A stretch of 64,000 nucleotides of DNA from Empedobacter falsenii (GCF_013488205.1 NZ_CP040908.1:2544001-2608000); one strand, 5' to 3'. Positions 1 through 8,321 are shown, counted from the stretch's first letter. The notes: a model not told the origin generated them from the letters alone. Numbers and translations are program-made.

Positions 1-34
1 TTCCTTCTATAGGAGATTGTTTTTCTATACTCAT
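1..34 (-). CDS. cysI: Probable sulfite reductase hemoprotein, first codons only
   Basis: An ATG on the minus strand at position 34 opens a frame reading MSIEKQSPIE to the window edge, so only about eleven codons are visible. It starts 20 bases after the stop of the sulfite reductase flavoprotein gene on the same strand, which is where the hemoprotein subunit gene normally lies. The identification rests on this position, because too few residues are present for recognition. A different small ORF or another sulfur gene is possible. Confidence 0.35.
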   Translation of the reverse strand, partial: MSIEKQSPIEG

Positions 35-53
35 TTTGTTAATTGTTGGTTGA

Positions 54-1712
54 TTAGTAGACATCTTTTTGGTAGCGACCTTCTTCTTCTAATTGTTCTA
101 GAAAATTTTTCGCTGAAACCTCATCTTGATTTGATTCTTTTGCAATTAATTCGATCAAAGCACTTTCTACATCTGTACTCATTCCGTCTTTTTGACCGCA
201 GACATACAAATAAGCACCATCCTTTAACCAATTGTAAAGCTCTTTTCCTTGTTCTTTCACTCGATCTTGTACATAAATTTTATGTTTTTGATCTCTCGAA
301 AAAGCTGTATCTAATTTGCTTAAAACTCCTGTCGAAAGCCATTCCTGAATTTCAGTTTGATAATAGAAATCCGAAACAAAATGTTGCTCACCAAAAAACA
401 ACCAGTTTTTACCTTCTGCACCAATCGCATCACGATGTGTCAAAAAACTACGAAAAGGTGCAATTCCTGTTCCCGGACCAATCATAATCACCGATTGATT
501 TTCATCTGGAAGTTTGAAGTTTTTATTTTTATGAATGTAAAATTCTATGGATTTACCTTGCTCAAAATCTGCTAAAAACTGAGAACATAATCCAGTTTTT
601 TGTAGATCTGAAACTAAAAAAGTATTCAGACTAACCGTTAAGTGAATTTCATTATCATGTGCTTCATTCGATGATGAAATCGAATATAAACGTGGTGCAA
701 TTGGATGCAAAAGATTTAAAATATCATCAAATTTTATTGTAGATTCAGACGAATAATATTTTATCAACAAATCAATTAAATCAATTTTAGTTTCGAGAAT
801 TTCTACATTCAAAATTGTTGCAAATTGATCGATTGATTTTTTAGAAAGTGCTCTAATATTTTTTTCTTCAAGTTCTTGAGCGCGATTTTCTTCATTGAGA
901 AGCTTTGCAATCTCTAAAATTTCGGTTTGATTATTTTTTGGATAAACACCCAAAGCATCACCTGGTTCGTAATCGACTTGCTCATCAACTGCTATTTCGA
1001 TATGATAGGTTTCTTTATTCGAACCTCTATCGTTCAAAATAACTTTATGCTTTACAATTCCTCCATACGATTTTTTTTGCGTAGAAGAACTTTGCAATTT
1101 TTGAGGTTGTACAACCATTGAACTTCCTTCTGATTGAATAGTTTTTAAAATATCCGCAAACCAATTTTCGGCAATTTCTTGATAATCTAAATCTACTTTT
1201 ACCAAATCGAAAACGCGTTGTGCGCCTAGTTTTCCAAATAATTCATCGATTTCTTCTCCTGATTTACAGAAAAACGGATAAGACGTATCGCCCAGACCAA
1301 AAACAGCAAACTTTGTTTGATTCAATTTTAGGTCAGAATTGCTCAAATTATCATAGAATTTTTGCGCATTTTGAGGTAAATCTCCATCTCCTTGCGTACT
1401 AAAAATTAGAATTAAAAACTCTTCTTTTTCAATTTTTTCGAGTGGATATTGAAACGCATCAATTGCTTTGGCTTGAATTTTATTCTTCTTAAAAATTCCA
1501 AGCAATTGATTGGCTAATTTCTTCGCATTTCCTGTTTCAGTTCCATAGATTATTGTAGGTTTGATTGAGGTTAAAACCTTTTGTTCTTTCGGCTCATCTT
1601 GTGTCTGATTCGCAACTAATCCAGCCAAATAACCATTTGTCCAAATAATTTCGTCACGTGATAATTCTTTTACTAAACTTTTTACTAAGTTCAATTTTTC
1701 GTTAGCTAGCAT
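54..1712 (-). CDS. cysJ: Sulfite reductase flavoprotein (alpha) subunit
   Basis: This passes electrons from NADPH through FAD and FMN to the siroheme hemoprotein that reduces sulfite to sulfide in the cytoplasm. An N-terminal flavodoxin domain starts with the FMN phosphate loop YGTETGNAKK, followed by a FAD-binding domain with RLYSISSS and an NADP-binding domain with GPGTGIAPFRS and VCGQKDGM; the protein ends in the aromatic DVY typical of this reductase family. The open frame extends 30 codons further upstream to 1802, but those residues lie inside the neighbouring SUMT gene. I chose the ATG at 1712 (MLANEKLNLVKSL), giving 552 residues and an 11-base overlap with SUMT. The overlap suggests translational coupling in the cysD-cysN-cobA-cysJ operon. 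A related diflavin reductase is possible, but the neighbours favour sulfite reductase. Confidence 0.88.
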   Translation of the reverse strand: MLANEKLNLVKSLVKELSRDEIIWTNGYLAGLVANQTQDEPKEQKVLTSIKPTIIYGTETGNAKKLANQLLGIFKKNKIQAKAIDAFQYPLEKIEKEEFLILIFSTQGDGDLPQNAQKFYDNLSNSDLKLNQTKFAVFGLGDTSYPFFCKSGEEIDELFGKLGAQRVFDLVKVDLDYQEIAENWFADILKTIQSEGSSMVVQPQKLQSSSTQKKSYGGIVKHKVILNDRGSNKETYHIEIAVDEQVDYEPGDALGVYPKNNQTEILEIAKLLNEENRAQELEEKNIRALSKKSIDQFATILNVEILETKIDLIDLLIKYYSSESTIKFDDILNLLHPIAPRLYSISSSNEAHDNEIHLTVSLNTFLVSDLQKTGLCSQFLADFEQGKSIEFYIHKNKNFKLPDENQSVIMIGPGTGIAPFRSFLTHRDAIGAEGKNWLFFGEQHFVSDFYYQTEIQEWLSTGVLSKLDTAFSRDQKHKIYVQDRVKEQGKELYNWLKDGAYLYVCGQKDGMSTDVESALIELIAKESNQDEVSAKNFLEQLEEEGRYQKDVY

Positions 1713-2514
1713 AAGAAATTGTTGTTTTATGGTTATCAAAATATGAATTAGAAGTTGGCTGTTCATCAAACCAAGCGAATGATTGATGCAAATTGACAAC
1801 ATGACCTACGATAATTAAAGTTGGTACAAAATCGAAGGTCGGTAAATGGTTTTCTACAATATTTTCGAAAGTAAAAACTTGTGTTTTCTGATCTGGAGTT
1901 GTCGCTTGTTGAATAACTGCTAAACCTTTTTCGGTATCAATTCCATTCAAAATTAACTGATCGGCTAAAGTTTGTAAACGTTGTCCACTCATATAAAAAA
2001 CCAATGTATCCGATGTTTTTGCCCAATCTTTCCATTGTTTATCTTCAATAGATTTCAAATCGCACAACGTCAACATGCGAACTCCTTTCGAATGATTGCG
2101 TGCTGTCAACGGAATTCCCGTGTAAGCGGCAGCACCAAAAGCAGCCGAAATACCTGGAATTATTTCGTACGGAACATGATTTTTTTTCAAGGTTTCTAAT
2201 TCGTCCAAAATATTAGAGAAAAGCGAAGCGTCACCTCCTTTCAATCGAACCACTAATTTTCCTTGCATTGCAAACTCAATCATCAAATCGTTAATATCTT
2301 TTTGAGGCGTATGAATGCCTTTCGAACATTGTTTTCCGACATAAATAACCAACGCATCTTTCGACGCATATTCGTCTATTAACACTGGAGAAACTAAGCG
2401 GTCTGTCAAAATAACATCTGCTTTTTTGATATAATTTAACGTTTTGAGCGTCACCAATTCTGGATCTCCAGGACCAGCGCCAGCCAAAATTACTTTTCCT
2501 ATTGTTGTTTGCAT
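1702..2514 (-). CDS. cobA: Uroporphyrinogen-III C-methyltransferase (SUMT)
   Basis: This methylates uroporphyrinogen III at C2 and C7 with S-adenosylmethionine to give precorrin-2, the precursor of siroheme. The 270-residue protein shows the family signature GAGPGDPELVTLKTL at residues about 12-26, the second SUMT signature VRLKGGDASLFS near residue 90, and the conserved GIPLTARNHSKG segment. It is the stand-alone methyltransferase, without the dehydrogenase/ferrochelatase half of enterobacterial CysG. Its place between the ATP sulfurylase and sulfite reductase genes says it serves the siroheme of sulfite reductase rather than cobalamin. Its 3' end overlaps the start of cysJ. Confidence 0.93.
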   Translation of the reverse strand: MQTTIGKVILAGAGPGDPELVTLKTLNYIKKADVILTDRLVSPVLIDEYASKDALVIYVGKQCSKGIHTPQKDINDLMIEFAMQGKLVVRLKGGDASLFSNILDELETLKKNHVPYEIIPGISAAFGAAAYTGIPLTARNHSKGVRMLTLCDLKSIEDKQWKDWAKTSDTLVFYMSGQRLQTLADQLILNGIDTEKGLAVIQQATTPDQKTQVFTFENIVENHLPTFDFVPTLIIVGHVVNLHQSFAWFDEQPTSNSYFDNHKTTISYAS

Positions 2515-2575
2515 GTTTGTAATAAATTAGTTGATTGATAAGATTGAGTTGATATATTAAACCTTTGTGCTTTTA

Positions 2576-2713
2576 GATAATTTTATCAATGAAACCATTA
2601 ATTCGAGTGGAATTTTGTATCGATAAAAAATTATGGAAAATAAAATTCATCTTAGTTCTCGATACAATTTTTATACATTTCATTTCTAAAAATCACTCGA
2701 ACTGACGAATTTT
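2576..2713. repeat. Palindromic interspersed repeat, copy 1
   Basis: This copy begins with the GATAATTTTATCAAT block at 2576 and carries ATTCGAGTGG at 2601-2610, an internal TTCTCGATAC near 2656-2665, and CACTCGAACTGACGAATTTT at 2694-2713. The same ordered blocks recur at 54362-54516, and the right half recurs at 26785-26830. The inner ends form an imperfect inverted repeat (TTCGAGTG and CACTCGAA). It fills the cobA-cysN gap and touches the cysN stop codon. It resembles a REP- or MITE-like non-coding element; no transposase is present. Confidence 0.75.
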
Positions 2714-3947
2714 AATCAATAAACATCAAAGCAGCGACTGTATTTTTCGTTGTTTCGTCAATCAAAATGGCATTTCCTGTATGAATATTTTCTTTAAAAG
2801 AATCGAAAAATAAAGGTTGATTTGTTTTCAAAACCACTTGTCCAATATCATTTAACTTGATTTCTTCAGATGGAATAAATTCCCAATTATTAATATCCCA
2901 TTGTTGATCGATTGCTTTGATTTTTGCACGAACCGAATGAAAACGATGCTGCAAAACGTACGTTTTTCCTTGTTGCAATGCATTATTGTCTAACCAACAA
3001 ATCCAAGCCTTTGGTTCGTTTGTCGTTTGCGGTTCTTCGGAAGTTTTTACAATTGAGTCTCCTCTACTGATATCTATATTATTTTCGAGATGAATCACAA
3101 CATTTTCTCCTGCTTCAGCATGTTGTACTTCTTCCAAATGACGTTCTATTTTAACAATTTTTGATTCGATATTTGATGGATAAACTTTAATAGAATCCCC
3201 AACTTTATAAACTCCACTCAAAATTTGTCCCGCATAACCTCTATAATCGTGATGTTCTTCATCTTTTGGGCGAATTACCCATTGAACCTGAAAACGCGCT
3301 GCTAAATTTTTATCTGTTTCAATCGAAACTGTTTCCAATTGATGCAATAATGTTTCACCATTATACCAAGGCGTTTTCGCAGATTTTTCGACAATATTAT
3401 CGCCAACCAAAGCAGAAACTGGAATAAAAGTTACTTCATCATAATTCAATTGATCTTGAATTTGTTGAAAATCATTTTTTATCTTTTCGAAAATATCTTG
3501 CGAATAATCAACCAAATCAATTTTGTTAATCGCGATAATTGCTTTTTTAATTCCCATTAACGAACCAATGCTTGCATGACGTTTTGTTTGAGAAGTGATT
3601 CCTTTTCGTGCATCAACCAGAATAATAATCAACTCTGAATTTGAAGCACCTGTAATCATATTTCGTGTATATTGCTCATGTCCAGGCGCATCAGCAATAA
3701 TAAATTTTCGTTTTGCAGTCGAAAAATATTTATACGCTACGTCTATTGTAATTCCTTGTTCGCGCTCGGCACGTAAACCATCTGTAATCAAAGACAAATC
3801 AATTTCGTCGTCTTCATTTGATTTACGTTTTTCTAAAACACCCAATTGATCGGTGTGAATACTATTCGAATCGTAAAGTAAACGCCCTATTAAAGTACTT
3901 TTACCATCGTCTACGTTTCCTGCTGTTATAAATTTTAATGTATTCAT
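2712..3947 (-). CDS. cysN: Sulfate adenylyltransferase subunit 1 (GTPase)
   Basis: This is the regulatory GTPase subunit of ATP sulfurylase, which couples GTP hydrolysis to formation of adenosine 5'-phosphosulfate from ATP and sulfate. The G-domain motifs are clear: P-loop GNVDDGKST at residues 10-18, DAPGHEQYTRNM (G3) and NKID (G4). A translation-factor-like beta-barrel part follows (GYAGQILSG, SRGDSIV). At 411 residues it is shorter than the enterobacterial protein and lacks a fused APS kinase. It starts 51 bases after cysD, and the two proteins form one heteromeric enzyme. Confidence 0.95.
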   Translation of the reverse strand: MNTLKFITAGNVDDGKSTLIGRLLYDSNSIHTDQLGVLEKRKSNEDDEIDLSLITDGLRAEREQGITIDVAYKYFSTAKRKFIIADAPGHEQYTRNMITGASNSELIIILVDARKGITSQTKRHASIGSLMGIKKAIIAINKIDLVDYSQDIFEKIKNDFQQIQDQLNYDEVTFIPVSALVGDNIVEKSAKTPWYNGETLLHQLETVSIETDKNLAARFQVQWVIRPKDEEHHDYRGYAGQILSGVYKVGDSIKVYPSNIESKIVKIERHLEEVQHAEAGENVVIHLENNIDISRGDSIVKTSEEPQTTNEPKAWICWLDNNALQQGKTYVLQHRFHSVRAKIKAIDQQWDINNWEFIPSEEIKLNDIGQVVLKTNQPLFFDSFKENIHTGNAILIDETTKNTVAALMFID

Positions 3948-3998
3948 TTTACTTAATTCCTATAGATATTATAGAGTTTTGTTTAAAAAAATTTTGAC

Positions 3999-4907
3999 TT
4001 AGAAATAACCTTGTTTTTTACGGTCTTCCATCGCTGATTCTGACAATTGATCATCCAAACGAGTTTGTCCTCTTTCGCTAATTCTTGTGTTAATAATATC
4101 AGTAATGATATCGTCAATCGTAGAAGAATCCGAAGGTACAGCCGCTGTACACGTCATATCACCAACCGTTCTGTAACGTACTTTTTCTATCACAACTTTA
4201 TCATCTGCATTTGGCTGAATAAAATCTGAAGTCGCAATTAATTTATCATTGTAAACAATACATTCGCGTTCATGAGCAAAGTATAAATTTGGTAATTCGA
4301 TGTTATTTTGTTTGATGTAATTCCAAACATCTAATTCTGTCCAATTGCTAATCGGAAAAACACGTACATTATGTCCTTTTTCAATTCTTCCATTCAAAAT
4401 ATTCCACAATTCTGGACGCTGAAGTTTCGGATCCCATTGACCAAAATCATCACGAACCGAGAAAATACGTTCTTTTGCACGTGCTTTTTCTTCATCACGA
4501 CGCGCTCCTCCAATACATGCATCAAACTCATTTTCTTCGATTACATCTAACAACGCATACGTTTGCAAGGCATTACGAGAAGGAAAACGACCAGCAGTTT
4601 CTTTCAGATTATACTTTTTTATAGCATCTTCTACAGAGGCAACAATCAATTTTTCGCCAATTTTATCGACCAAATAATCTCTAAATTTTATCGCTTCAGG
4701 AAAATTGTGTCCTGTATCTACATGCACCAAAGGAAAAGGAAATTTCCCTGGACGAAAGGCTTTCAAAGCTAAATGAATCAAAACAATCGAATCTTTTCCT
4801 CCTGAAAATAACAATGCTGGACGCTCAAATTGAGCAGCTGTTTCTCTCAAAATGTAGATTGCTTCGTCTTCTAGCTGATTTAAATAATTTTTTTCTTGAC
4901 TTGACAT
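3999..4907 (-). CDS. cysD: Sulfate adenylyltransferase subunit 2
   Basis: This is the catalytic subunit of ATP sulfurylase, the first step of sulfate activation. It belongs to the PP-loop ATP pyrophosphatase family: the loop FSGGKDS lies at residues 34-40, followed by VHVDTGHNFPE and the conserved GGARRDEEKARAKER segment. The C-terminus QSESAMEDRKKQGYF-like tail is typical of CysD. The 302-residue length is normal. It is the first full-length gene of the operon, and it lies 37 bases downstream of an intrinsic-terminator hairpin and a short leader ORF, so its transcription is probably attenuated. Confidence 0.97.
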   Translation of the reverse strand: MSSQEKNYLNQLEDEAIYILRETAAQFERPALLFSGGKDSIVLIHLALKAFRPGKFPFPLVHVDTGHNFPEAIKFRDYLVDKIGEKLIVASVEDAIKKYNLKETAGRFPSRNALQTYALLDVIEENEFDACIGGARRDEEKARAKERIFSVRDDFGQWDPKLQRPELWNILNGRIEKGHNVRVFPISNWTELDVWNYIKQNNIELPNLYFAHERECIVYNDKLIATSDFIQPNADDKVVIEKVRYRTVGDMTCTAAVPSDSSTIDDIITDIINTRISERGQTRLDDQLSESAMEDRKKQGYF

Positions 4908-4944
4908 TCTTTCTAACTTTCTAACTTATTTTTTGACAATAAAA

Positions 4945-4969
4945 AACTCCTCAAAATTTTGGAGGAGTT
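4945..4969 (-). terminator. Hairpin attenuator upstream of cysD
   Basis: On the minus strand AACTCCTC and GAGGAGTT form an 8-bp stem around a 9-base loop and run directly into a T-rich stretch (TTTTTTATT), the form of an intrinsic terminator. It lies between the leader ORF (stop at 4991) and the cysD start (4907), so it would end transcription before the structural genes. The last leader codons contain GAGGAGG (about 5011-5017), which can pair for 6 bp with the CTCCTCC arm of this stem and act as an antiterminator. Confidence 0.7.
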
Positions 4970-4990
4970 CATGAATTATTATTTTCGTAA

Positions 4991-5068
4991 TTAATACATC
5001 ACAACATATTCCTCCTCTTGTAAAGAGCGACACATATACATTGACATATTAAATACTAAATTTTTCAT
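4991..5068 (-). CDS. Candidate Met/Cys-rich leader peptide of the cys operon
   Basis: A 25-codon ORF on the minus strand begins MKNLVFNMSMYMC and ends EEEYVVMY. It has five methionines, three of them alternating in NMSMYM, directly followed by the single cysteine at residue 13. The stop codon lies 22 bases before the terminator hairpin in front of cysD. Codons 17-20 (CAA GAG GAG GAA) carry the GA-rich block able to pair with the terminator arm. A ribosome stalled at the Met/Cys codons would leave that block free, whereas a ribosome moving on would cover it. This is the geometry of amino-acid attenuators; the function is inferred from the layout only. Confidence 0.6.
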   Translation of the reverse strand: MKNLVFNMSMYMCRSLQEEEYVVMY

Positions 5069-5092
5069 TTTTTCTTGTTTCATTTCTGATTT

Positions 5093-5100
5093 CAAAATTA
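5093..5100 (-). promoter_or_regulatory. Possible -7 box for the cys leader transcript
   Basis: The minus strand reads TAATTTTG, matching the Bacteroidota -7 consensus TAnnTTTG. The -33 position 19 bases upstream has only a partial TTG. It would start transcription roughly 20 bases before the leader ORF. The match is weak because the region is very AT-rich. Confidence 0.3.
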
Positions 5101-5292
5101 TATTATTTTTCTAAATAAACATAATTAATAGAATAATTTAAATAACAAACCTATTTTTTACACTATTTTATGAAAATTATTCTAAATAAATTTATCAAAC
5201 AAAATAATAATCTATAAAACCGATAGATTTTATATTGTAAAAATAAAAATATTATTTAAAATACAAAGATTGATTCCAAAAAAAGATAAAAA

Positions 5293-5323
5293 ATTGAATA
5301 TTTCGACGACTTCCTTACCTTTG
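5293..5323 (+). promoter_or_regulatory. Bacteroidota promoter of rlmD, nearly leaderless
   Basis: ATTG at 5293-5296, a 19-base spacer and TACCTTTG at 5316-5323 match the TTTG-N19-TAnnTTTG consensus of the Bacteroidota housekeeping sigma factor. The ATG of rlmD is at 5328, five bases after the -7 box, so the predicted start of transcription falls at or next to the start codon and the mRNA would be leaderless or nearly so. Confidence 0.55.
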
Positions 5324-5327
5324 CAAA

Positions 5328-6746
5328 ATGTCAAGAAAAGCGAAACAAAAAATCATATTAAATAATATAGAAGTTTTACGTGCTGGTGCAAAAGGTGTAT
5401 CAGTTGGTAAAACAGAGGAAGGAAAAACGGTTCTGATAAAAGGTGCGATTCCAGGAGACGTTGTAGATGTACACGTTTTGAAGAAAAAAAGCAGCTATTT
5501 AGAGGGACAAGCAATCGAAATTCACGCAAAATCTCCTTATCGCGTTCAGCCAGAATGTGAGCATTTTGGTGTTTGCGGTGGTTGTAAATGGCAAGATATG
5601 AGCTATGATGCGCAACTTAAATTTAAACACGACGAAGTGGTTAACAATTTGGTTCGTATTGGAGGTTTCAAAGATTTAGATGCTGAAATTGTTCCAATTT
5701 TAGGTTCTAAAGAACAATATTTTTACCGTAATAAATTAGAATTTACTTTTTCTAATGCACGTTGGTTAACGTTAGAAGAAATTCAGTCTGGGAAAGAATT
5801 TGACGACCGTGACGTAGTTGGATTCCATATTCCTGGTGCTTGGTCTAAAGTTTTGGATGTTACAAAATGTCACTTACAACGTGATCCTTCGAATGCGATT
5901 CGTGTTGAAGCAAAACGTTTTGCATTAGAACATAACTTAGATTTCTTCGATTTAAAAAATCAAGAAGGTTTATTAAGAACATTAATGATTCGTACTTCTC
6001 AGAATGGACAAGTAATGGTTTTAGTTCAATTTTTCCGTGAAGAAAAAGAAAATCGTGAAGCTTTCTTACAAAACTTGAAAGATAAATTCCCTGAAATCAC
6101 CTCTTTATTGTATGCAATTAATCCGAAACAAAACGATTCTGTTTATGATTTAGATATCGAAGTTTTTGCTGGAGAAGATCATATTATGGAAAAGATGGAA
6201 GATTTGAATTTCAAAATTGGTCCAAAATCTTTTTATCAAACCAATCCAGAACAAGCTTACGAATTATATAAATTAACACGTGATTTTGCAGGTTTAACTG
6301 GAAATGAATTAGTGTACGATTTATATACAGGAACTGGAACAATTGCGCAATTCGTTTCGAAAAAAGCTAAAAAAGTAGTTGGTGTAGAATCTGTTCAAGA
6401 AGCGATTGATGCAGCAAAAGCGGCAGCAAAATTCAATGGAATTGATAATTGCGATTTCTATTGTGGTGATATGAAAGATGTATTGAATCAAGATTTTATC
6501 AACGAACACGGAATTCCAGATGTAATTATTACTGATCCTCCACGTGATGGAATGCATAAAAAAGTGGTTGAAAATATTTTGTTCATGAATCCAAAACGTG
6601 TTGTTTACGTTTCGTGTAACTCTGCTACACAAGCGCGCGATTTAGAATTGATGAAAGATCAATATAAAATTGTTAAAGTTCAGCCAGTTGATATGTTTCC
6701 GCAAACACATCATGTAGAAAATATTGTACTTTTAGAGCGAATTTAA
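5328..6746 (+). CDS. rlmD: 23S rRNA (uracil-C5)-methyltransferase, RlmD/RumA family
   Basis: This methylates a uridine of 23S rRNA at C5 using S-adenosylmethionine. The 472-residue protein has an N-terminal TRAM RNA-binding domain (about 10-65), the iron-sulfur cysteines C77, C83 and C86 in CEHFGVCGGC with the fourth probably C181, and a C-terminal Rossmann methyltransferase domain with DLYTGTGTIAQF, the TDPPRDGM loop and the catalytic cysteine (about C430) in YVSCNS. RlmD is the most likely assignment, but RlmC/TrmA-type specificity cannot be excluded from sequence alone. Two envelope-type genes follow closely, starting with a 16-base gap. Confidence 0.88.
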   Translation: MSRKAKQKIILNNIEVLRAGAKGVSVGKTEEGKTVLIKGAIPGDVVDVHVLKKKSSYLEGQAIEIHAKSPYRVQPECEHFGVCGGCKWQDMSYDAQLKFKHDEVVNNLVRIGGFKDLDAEIVPILGSKEQYFYRNKLEFTFSNARWLTLEEIQSGKEFDDRDVVGFHIPGAWSKVLDVTKCHLQRDPSNAIRVEAKRFALEHNLDFFDLKNQEGLLRTLMIRTSQNGQVMVLVQFFREEKENREAFLQNLKDKFPEITSLLYAINPKQNDSVYDLDIEVFAGEDHIMEKMEDLNFKIGPKSFYQTNPEQAYELYKLTRDFAGLTGNELVYDLYTGTGTIAQFVSKKAKKVVGVESVQEAIDAAKAAAKFNGIDNCDFYCGDMKDVLNQDFINEHGIPDVIITDPPRDGMHKKVVENILFMNPKRVVYVSCNSATQARDLELMKDQYKIVKVQPVDMFPQTHHVENIVLLERI

Positions 6747-6762
6747 AATTCAATCAAAAAAA

Positions 6763-7380
6763 ATGAAAAATATTCAACGTTTTCTGGCTTATTCAATTTT
6801 CGCTTCTATAATTTCTTTAGCATTTTATAGTTGCGAAGACGATGATATTTGTACTGACGAAGGTGATGTTCCTCGCATGGTTGCTGATATGTATTATGAT
6901 GGAACAAATGTTCCTTTAGAAGATTCGATTTATTATTGGGCGTATGTTTATAATGATTCGATTACAAAAGGAATTAGAGAAGCTACAGGAACGAGTAAAG
7001 ATACTGTCTTAATCGAAAAAAATTCTGCTTTAGGAAAAACGAGTTTCGGAATTGCTTTGCGTAATAATTCAAAAAAAGAAATTTATTATACTATAGCGCA
7101 AGGTCCAGATATAGATGTAAAAGATTCTATAACGGGTAAAGTCATCAGAACAATCCCTGCAAAACGTGATCGATTGATTTTAAAATACGATACACTTGGA
7201 AATGGCTATACTTCTAAAGCTTGTGGTTTTGGATTAACTTTTAAAGGAGTTGATGTAAAATTGGTGACGAAAACTGCAAATGGAGCTGGAAATTGGATAA
7301 AGAAAATAGAAACTGTAAATACTGAAATTAAAGATGGTTCGACAACTGTTATTAAGCTTTTTGCTAACGAGCGCAATTAG
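6763..7380 (+). CDS. Putative lipoprotein, DUF6452-like
   Basis: The 205-residue protein begins with a hydrophobic signal (residues about 8-22) ending in a lipobox-like FYSC followed by EDDDICTDEGDVPRM, so it is probably a lipoprotein of the cell envelope. The acidic CEDDDIC start and beta-rich body resemble the DUF6452 family found behind rlmD in many Flavobacteriia; that name is from memory. Function is unknown. Its last 47 bases overlap the next gene, which implies coupled translation. Confidence 0.7.
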   Translation: MKNIQRFLAYSIFASIISLAFYSCEDDDICTDEGDVPRMVADMYYDGTNVPLEDSIYYWAYVYNDSITKGIREATGTSKDTVLIEKNSALGKTSFGIALRNNSKKEIYYTIAQGPDIDVKDSITGKVIRTIPAKRDRLILKYDTLGNGYTSKACGFGLTFKGVDVKLVTKTANGAGNWIKKIETVNTEIKDGSTTVIKLFANERN

Positions 7381-8020
7381 TTTTGCATTTGGTCAAGAAA
7401 ATAAAACTGATTCGACAAAAGTTTCCGTTACAGATTCTATTCCAAAGAAAAAACACCATGATATTTTTATCGGTGTAGATGTTTTCAATCCGATTGTTTC
7501 TGCTTTCAACGATAAAAAAGGTGTTAGCGCTTATGCTTCTTATCAAATCAATAATAAGTGGCATGCTGTTATAGAAGCTGGTTTCGAGAAAAATAAGTTT
7601 AATGAAATCAATTGGAATGTTGATGTTGACGGCGTTTTTGCAAAACTTGGTGCAAACTGGTTTATAACGCAAGATGTAGAAAATCAATCGAACGGAATTT
7701 ACATTGGTGGACGAATTGCGTATTCTAAATATTCGCAAACCATCAATAGTTATCCGATTAGAGATTTACAATCGAATGAGATTACAGGAACAGGAAGTTT
7801 GCCAAAAGCGAATGTAAGCAGTTATTGGATAGAAGCTGTGGTTGGTGGACGTGTAGAGATTTTCAAAAATTTTTATGGTGAATTAGCTTTGCATCCTGCA
7901 GCTTATATTGGTGGTAAAAAAGATCAAGGAATTGATCCTTTGGTTATTCCAGGTTACGGAAAATACAGCGGTCCTTTTAATATGCCCGTTTTTTGGGGAA
8001 TTGCTTATAAAATAAAGTAA
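7334..8020 (+). CDS. Outer-membrane-associated protein, DUF6048-like
   Basis: This 228-residue protein starts with a typical Sec signal (MVRQLLLSFLLTSAISFAFG) and is predicted exported. The body alternates short polar and aromatic strands (YASYQINNKWHAVIEAGFE, GGRIAYSKYSQ, FPVFWGIAYKIK-like end) as in small outer-membrane barrels. It resembles the DUF6048 family, usually paired with DUF6452. The ATG at 7334 lies inside the preceding gene; the signal peptide begins there, which supports this start. Function is unknown. Confidence 0.7.
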   Translation: MVRQLLLSFLLTSAISFAFGQENKTDSTKVSVTDSIPKKKHHDIFIGVDVFNPIVSAFNDKKGVSAYASYQINNKWHAVIEAGFEKNKFNEINWNVDVDGVFAKLGANWFITQDVENQSNGIYIGGRIAYSKYSQTINSYPIRDLQSNEITGTGSLPKANVSSYWIEAVVGGRVEIFKNFYGELALHPAAYIGGKKDQGIDPLVIPGYGKYSGPFNMPVFWGIAYKIK

Positions 8021-8035
8021 GATTAAAACTTTGTT

Positions 8036-8275
8036 ATGAATCAAATTAGAATAACAAAAGATAACATTTCTCTTTTTCCAAAATATGAAAAGTTACTTCA
8101 TGATAACAAAATAAAATTCGATTCTTTAGGTCGATTAAGATATTTACATGGAGCACCTATTGGAGATTTGATTCAAATCAAAATAGATCAAAATGGAAAA
8201 CCAATTTTTCAAGAAATAAGTGATGAATGGTTTGATCCAGAAAGTGAAAAAGCTAAAAACTTTATTTGGTTATAG
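8036..8275 (+). CDS. Small protein of unknown function
   Basis: This 79-residue soluble protein begins MNQIRITKDNISLFPKYEK and has no signal peptide, membrane segment or motif I recognise. It lies 15 bases behind the DUF6048-like gene and ahead of a strong terminator, so it is probably the last gene of the rlmD transcript. The codon use matches its neighbours, and it is the only substantial plus-strand frame here. Confidence 0.6.
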   Translation: MNQIRITKDNISLFPKYEKLLHDNKIKFDSLGRLRYLHGAPIGDLIQIKIDQNGKPIFQEISDEWFDPESEKAKNFIWL

Positions 8276-8290
8276 ATTTATATACAAAAA

Positions 8291-8319
8291 AAAAAGGAAC
8301 TCAATTAGAGTTCCTTTTT
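8291..8319. terminator. Bidirectional terminator between convergent genes
   Basis: AAAAAGGAACTC, a five-base loop AATTA and GAGTTCCTTTTT form a perfect 12-bp stem with A and T runs on both sides, able to end both the rlmD transcript and the leftward WG-repeat gene. An almost identical hairpin lies on the other side of that gene at 10132-10167. Confidence 0.85.
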
Positions 8320-8321
8320 GG

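Noticed and set aside
1713-1802. Longer start for cysJ (30 extra codons)
   Set aside because: The extra residues lie inside the SUMT gene in another frame and do not look like a flavodoxin N-terminus; ATG 1712 gives the usual 11-base operon overlap.
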